From Methylocystis suflitae (lineage in GTDB: Bacteria > Pseudomonadota > Alphaproteobacteria > Rhizobiales > Beijerinckiaceae), in NCBI RefSeq assembly GCF_024448135.1, contig NZ_JAMRYX010000042.1:1-44386 (forward strand): a stretch of 44,386 nucleotides of DNA. The letters run 5' to 3'. The position numbers and the translations under genes are program-made. The notes under the pieces are model-generated. The model saw only the letters and a list, made by a program, of their open reading frames with translations, had not been told where the DNA came from and did not search any database. This document shows, piece after piece, positions 42,290 through 44,386 of this stretch. Position 1 is the first letter of the stretch. The number at the start of each line of letters is the position of its first letter.

Positions 42290-42778
42290 TTAGAGTCCGA
42301 GGTCGGATAGACCCGGATGATCCGAAGGCCGCGGGCCTTGCGGCCAGCGGAACTTCCGTTCGCTTTCGCGGATTGGTTGATCGTTGATGCTCGCAAAGCG
42401 CAGCCGCATCAGTCCGCGCTCGTCGAACTCCCAGTTCTCATTGCCGTGGCTGCGGAACCAGTTGCCGGCGTCATCGCGCGACTCATAAACAAAGCGCACC
42501 GCGATCCGGTTCTCGGCGAAGGCCCAGAGTTCCTTGATCAGGCGATAGTCGAGCTCACGCGCCCATTTGCGCTTCAGGAACACGACGATCTCGGCGCGGC
42601 CGACTGGGAACTCCGCGCGATTGCGCCAGCGGCTGTCCTCCGTATACGCAAGCGACACGCGCTCGGGGTCGCGGGTGTTCCAGGCGTCTTCGGCCATTCG
42701 AACTTTCTGTATCGCGGTTTCGCGCGTGAAGGGCGGCAGCGGCGGGCGGACGCCGGCATGTTGTGTCGTGTCGGTCAT
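42290..42778 (-). CDS. DUF1348 / NTF2-like protein
   Basis: 162 aa. The family pattern is [90 protein letters not shown]. It has the SnoaL/NTF2 cone fold, a small-molecule pocket with no settled activity. 31 bases ahead of the PNPOx-like gene in the same operon. Confidence 0.9.
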   Translation of the reverse strand: MTDTTQHAGVRPPLPPFTRETAIQKVRMAEDAWNTRDPERVSLAYTEDSRWRNRAEFPVGRAEIVVFLKRKWARELDYRLIKELWAFAENRIAVRFVYESRDDAGNWFRSHGNENWEFDERGLMRLRFASINDQPIRESERKFRWPQGPRPSDHPGLSDLGL

Positions 42779-42840
42779 TGAAAGCTCCTCTCCCGGTTAG
42801 GGGGCCGGCGCAGACTCCTCTGCGCCGGAGCTGCGATAAG

Positions 42841-43386
42841 TCAGGCGGCCTTGTTCAGCTTGATCTCCGGGAAGTCGATCTCGATCTGCGTCGCCTTGCC
42901 CAGCAAATTGGTGAAGATGTTCATTGCGACATGCGTGATGATCTCGATGATTTCACCATCCGAATGCCCGGCAGCGCGCACGGCGTCGAACTCCGCCTTG
43001 CTCACCTGTCCGGCATGCTCGACGAGCGCGCGGGCGAAAGCGAGCGCGGCTTCCGCCTTGGCGTCAGATGAACGCCCCATGCGGTTCGCCAGCATTTCCT
43101 GATTGTCGAGGCCGGCCTTGCGCCCGATCGCCGTGTGCGCCGAGACGCAATACTGGCAGGCGTTCTGTTCGGAGACCGCCAAGGCGATGCGCTCGTGCGT
43201 TTTGGGGTCGAGAAGACCCGCGCCGGCGATCGTGTGAAGGCCGAGGAACGCGTTCAGCGCCGCCGGGGAATTGGCGAGCGCGCGGATGAAATTGGGTACA
43301 GCGCCAAGGCTGGCCTGGACGGCGTCCAGCAATTTCTTGGCCTCGCCAGTGGCGGATGTGGGGTCGATGACGGCAATGCGAGCCAT
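42841..43386 (-). CDS. Carboxymuconolactone decarboxylase / AhpD-like protein
   Basis: 181 aa. The motif CQYCVSAHT gives a CxxC pair with a following His, the AhpD-type peroxidase or reductase active site. LGAVPNFIRALANSP and the all-helical layout fit the CMD family. With both cysteines present a redox role is more likely than decarboxylation. First gene of the minus-strand operon, facing the LysR gene. Confidence 0.92.
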   Translation of the reverse strand: MARIAVIDPTSATGEAKKLLDAVQASLGAVPNFIRALANSPAALNAFLGLHTIAGAGLLDPKTHERIALAVSEQNACQYCVSAHTAIGRKAGLDNQEMLANRMGRSSDAKAEAALAFARALVEHAGQVSKAEFDAVRAAGHSDGEIIEIITHVAMNIFTNLLGKATQIEIDFPEIKLNKAA

Positions 43387-43478
43387 GAGGTCAATCCTCG
43401 TTTCGTTGACGGCGCGGCGCGCTTCGGCGTCGCTCGTCCAGACAATGGCTCATTATTTTTCTTGTAAGAATATTCGGC

Positions 43479-43501
43479 AGATGGAATTCATTATTCCATC
43501 T
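43479..43501. promoter_or_regulatory. Perfect inverted repeat in the LysR divergent promoter
   Basis: AGATGGAAT (43479-43487) and ATTCCATCT (43493-43501) form a 9-bp perfect inverted repeat with a 5-base spacer, containing the T-N11-A pattern. It lies 11 bases before the LysR start and 92 bases before the CMD start. A second short palindrome, TTCTTGTAAGAA, is at 43459-43470. Likely the LysR regulator's recognition and activation sites. Confidence 0.65.
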
Positions 43502-43512
43502 AGAGGAATAAA

Positions 43513-44386
43513 ATGGATCGTCTCCACGAACTCGAGGTCTTCGTCGCGGTCGCCGACGCCGGCAGCTTCGCCAAGGCCGGAACACGTCTGCGCCTGTCCC
43601 CTCCGGCGGTGACCCGGGCGATCTCTGCGCTCGAACACCGTCTGGGCGCCCGCGTGTTTAGCCGCACGACCCGCAGCCTGACCATCACGGACGTCGGTCA
43701 GCGCTTTCTGGAAAGCGCACGGCGCATTCTGAGCGATCTCGATTCCGCCGAGAAAGAGGCCGTTGGCGAAACGGCCGTTCCAATTGGCCATCTCACGCTC
43801 ACGGCCTCAGTGACTTTCGGTCGGTCAGCCCTCGCGCCAGTGGTGTGCGCGTTTCTCAACCAGCACCCACGCGTCACCATGTCGGTGCTGCTGCTCGATC
43901 GCATCGCCAACCTCGTGGAGGAAGGGATCGATCTCGCTGTCCGTATCGGCCCTTTGCCGGATTCAAATTTGGTCGCAAAGAAGATCGGAACAGTTCGAAG
44001 GATGCTGGTTGCGAGCCCGGATTATCTCGCGAGGCGAGGCGTTCCGCAGACGCCAGCCGATCTGCGCCTCCACTCAATGATCGCGTTCACCGGCCTCATG
44101 CCCAACCGCGAGTGGCGCTTTCTCGACGGCAAAAGAGGGAACAGCGTTTCCTTTGTCCCCCGTTTCGAAATCAACGACGCGGTTGCCTCCATCGCCGCGG
44201 CGGAAATGGGAGACGGGATCACGGTGGCCCTGTCCTACATGGTCGCCGACAAGATCCGCGACGGCCGGCTCGCGCCTGTTCTCGACAATTTCACGCCGCC
44301 GCCCGTTCCGGTGCACTTGGTCTATCCTGAGAACCGCTTGGTCTCCGCCAAACTGAGAGCGTTCGTCGATTTCGCCGCGCCGCGCC
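43513..44386 (+). CDS. LysR-family transcriptional regulator (3' end outside window)
   Basis: At least 291 residues. ATG at 43513 has AGAGGAATAAA upstream. HTH: LHELEVFVAVADAGSFAKAG, then LRLSPPAVTRAISALEHRLGARVFSRTTRSLTIT. The LysR substrate-binding fold follows, including ALAPVVCAFLNQHPRV, IDLAVRIGPLPDSNLVAKKIGTVRR, and MLVASPDYLARRGVPQTPADL. The frame is still open at the window edge and only a few residues should be missing. Divergent from the CMD-DUF1348-PNPOx operon, which it presumably controls. Confidence 0.94.
   Translation, partial: MDRLHELEVFVAVADAGSFAKAGTRLRLSPPAVTRAISALEHRLGARVFSRTTRSLTITDVGQRFLESARRILSDLDSAEKEAVGETAVPIGHLTLTASVTFGRSALAPVVCAFLNQHPRVTMSVLLLDRIANLVEEGIDLAVRIGPLPDSNLVAKKIGTVRRMLVASPDYLARRGVPQTPADLRLHSMIAFTGLMPNREWRFLDGKRGNSVSFVPRFEINDAVASIAAAEMGDGITVALSYMVADKIRDGRLAPVLDNFTPPPVPVHLVYPENRLVSAKLRAFVDFAAPR

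Overview
The window is GC-rich DNA from an alphaproteobacterium, most likely of the order Hyphomicrobiales (Rhizobiales). This is inferred from the gene families together: a complex I NDUFA9-like protein, an IalB-family protein, a DgcA-like racemase, a STAS-MlaE permease, a coxMNOP-like oxidase with two subunit III genes, periplasmic MsrA/MsrB, and a dispersed palindromic repeat of the CCTCATCCTGAGGAG type. No rRNA is present to fix the genus.

Layout. 1-700: a minus-strand rho-independent terminator, a strongly structured stretch without a gene, and tRNA-Leu(CAG). 885-6806: housekeeping genes, including an NDUFA9-like protein, an EI24/CysZ-like membrane protein, an SRPBCC protein, a 4'-phosphopantetheinyl transferase, ferredoxin-NADP reductase with an adrenodoxin-type ferredoxin, and a methyltransferase. 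6830-10412: a four-gene Mla-type lipid transport operon on the minus strand. 10642-14657: a DgcA-like epimerase, then a NodT-type outer-membrane factor with an EmrA-like adaptor but no pump gene. 14776-19648: a tight operon of a P3A proton ATPase, a class III-like polyphosphate kinase 2 and an MFS carrier. 19660-24393: a minus-strand haem-copper cytochrome c oxidase operon (II, I, III, III, IV and a 38-aa membrane peptide) behind a good promoter. 24656-29212: IalB, a YejA-like binding protein, and an SPFH/NfeD pair.

29213-30258 is a gene graveyard between nfeD and mutL. It holds a recombinase-like HTH tail, a TIR-domain gene broken by one stop codon and then truncated, the front of an XRE antitoxin and the tail of its toxin, and two inverted copies of a palindromic repeat. 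This is the clearest trace of a lost defence and toxin-antitoxin island. mutL and exported msrB-msrA follow, then an IS481 scrap and a DUF6157 gene.

34287-44386 is an accessory stretch of small stress, detoxification and regulatory genes. It contains a WYL-type regulator fused in frame to a glutathione S-transferase, ogt, a HEAT-like protein with low-GC neighbours, and an ArsR regulator overlapping a double SRPBCC protein, with two more SRPBCC genes downstream. It continues with a second GST behind a small leader ORF, DUF1801, and a three-gene operon (carboxymuconolactone decarboxylase-like, DUF1348, PNPOx-like) divergent from a LysR gene that runs off the window, with a perfect 9-bp inverted repeat between them.

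I see no CRISPR array, no intact mobile element and no convincing complete new system. The best leads are the TIR/toxin-antitoxin graveyard, the WYL-GST fusion, the PPK2-proton pump operon and the structured minus-strand locus at the left end.
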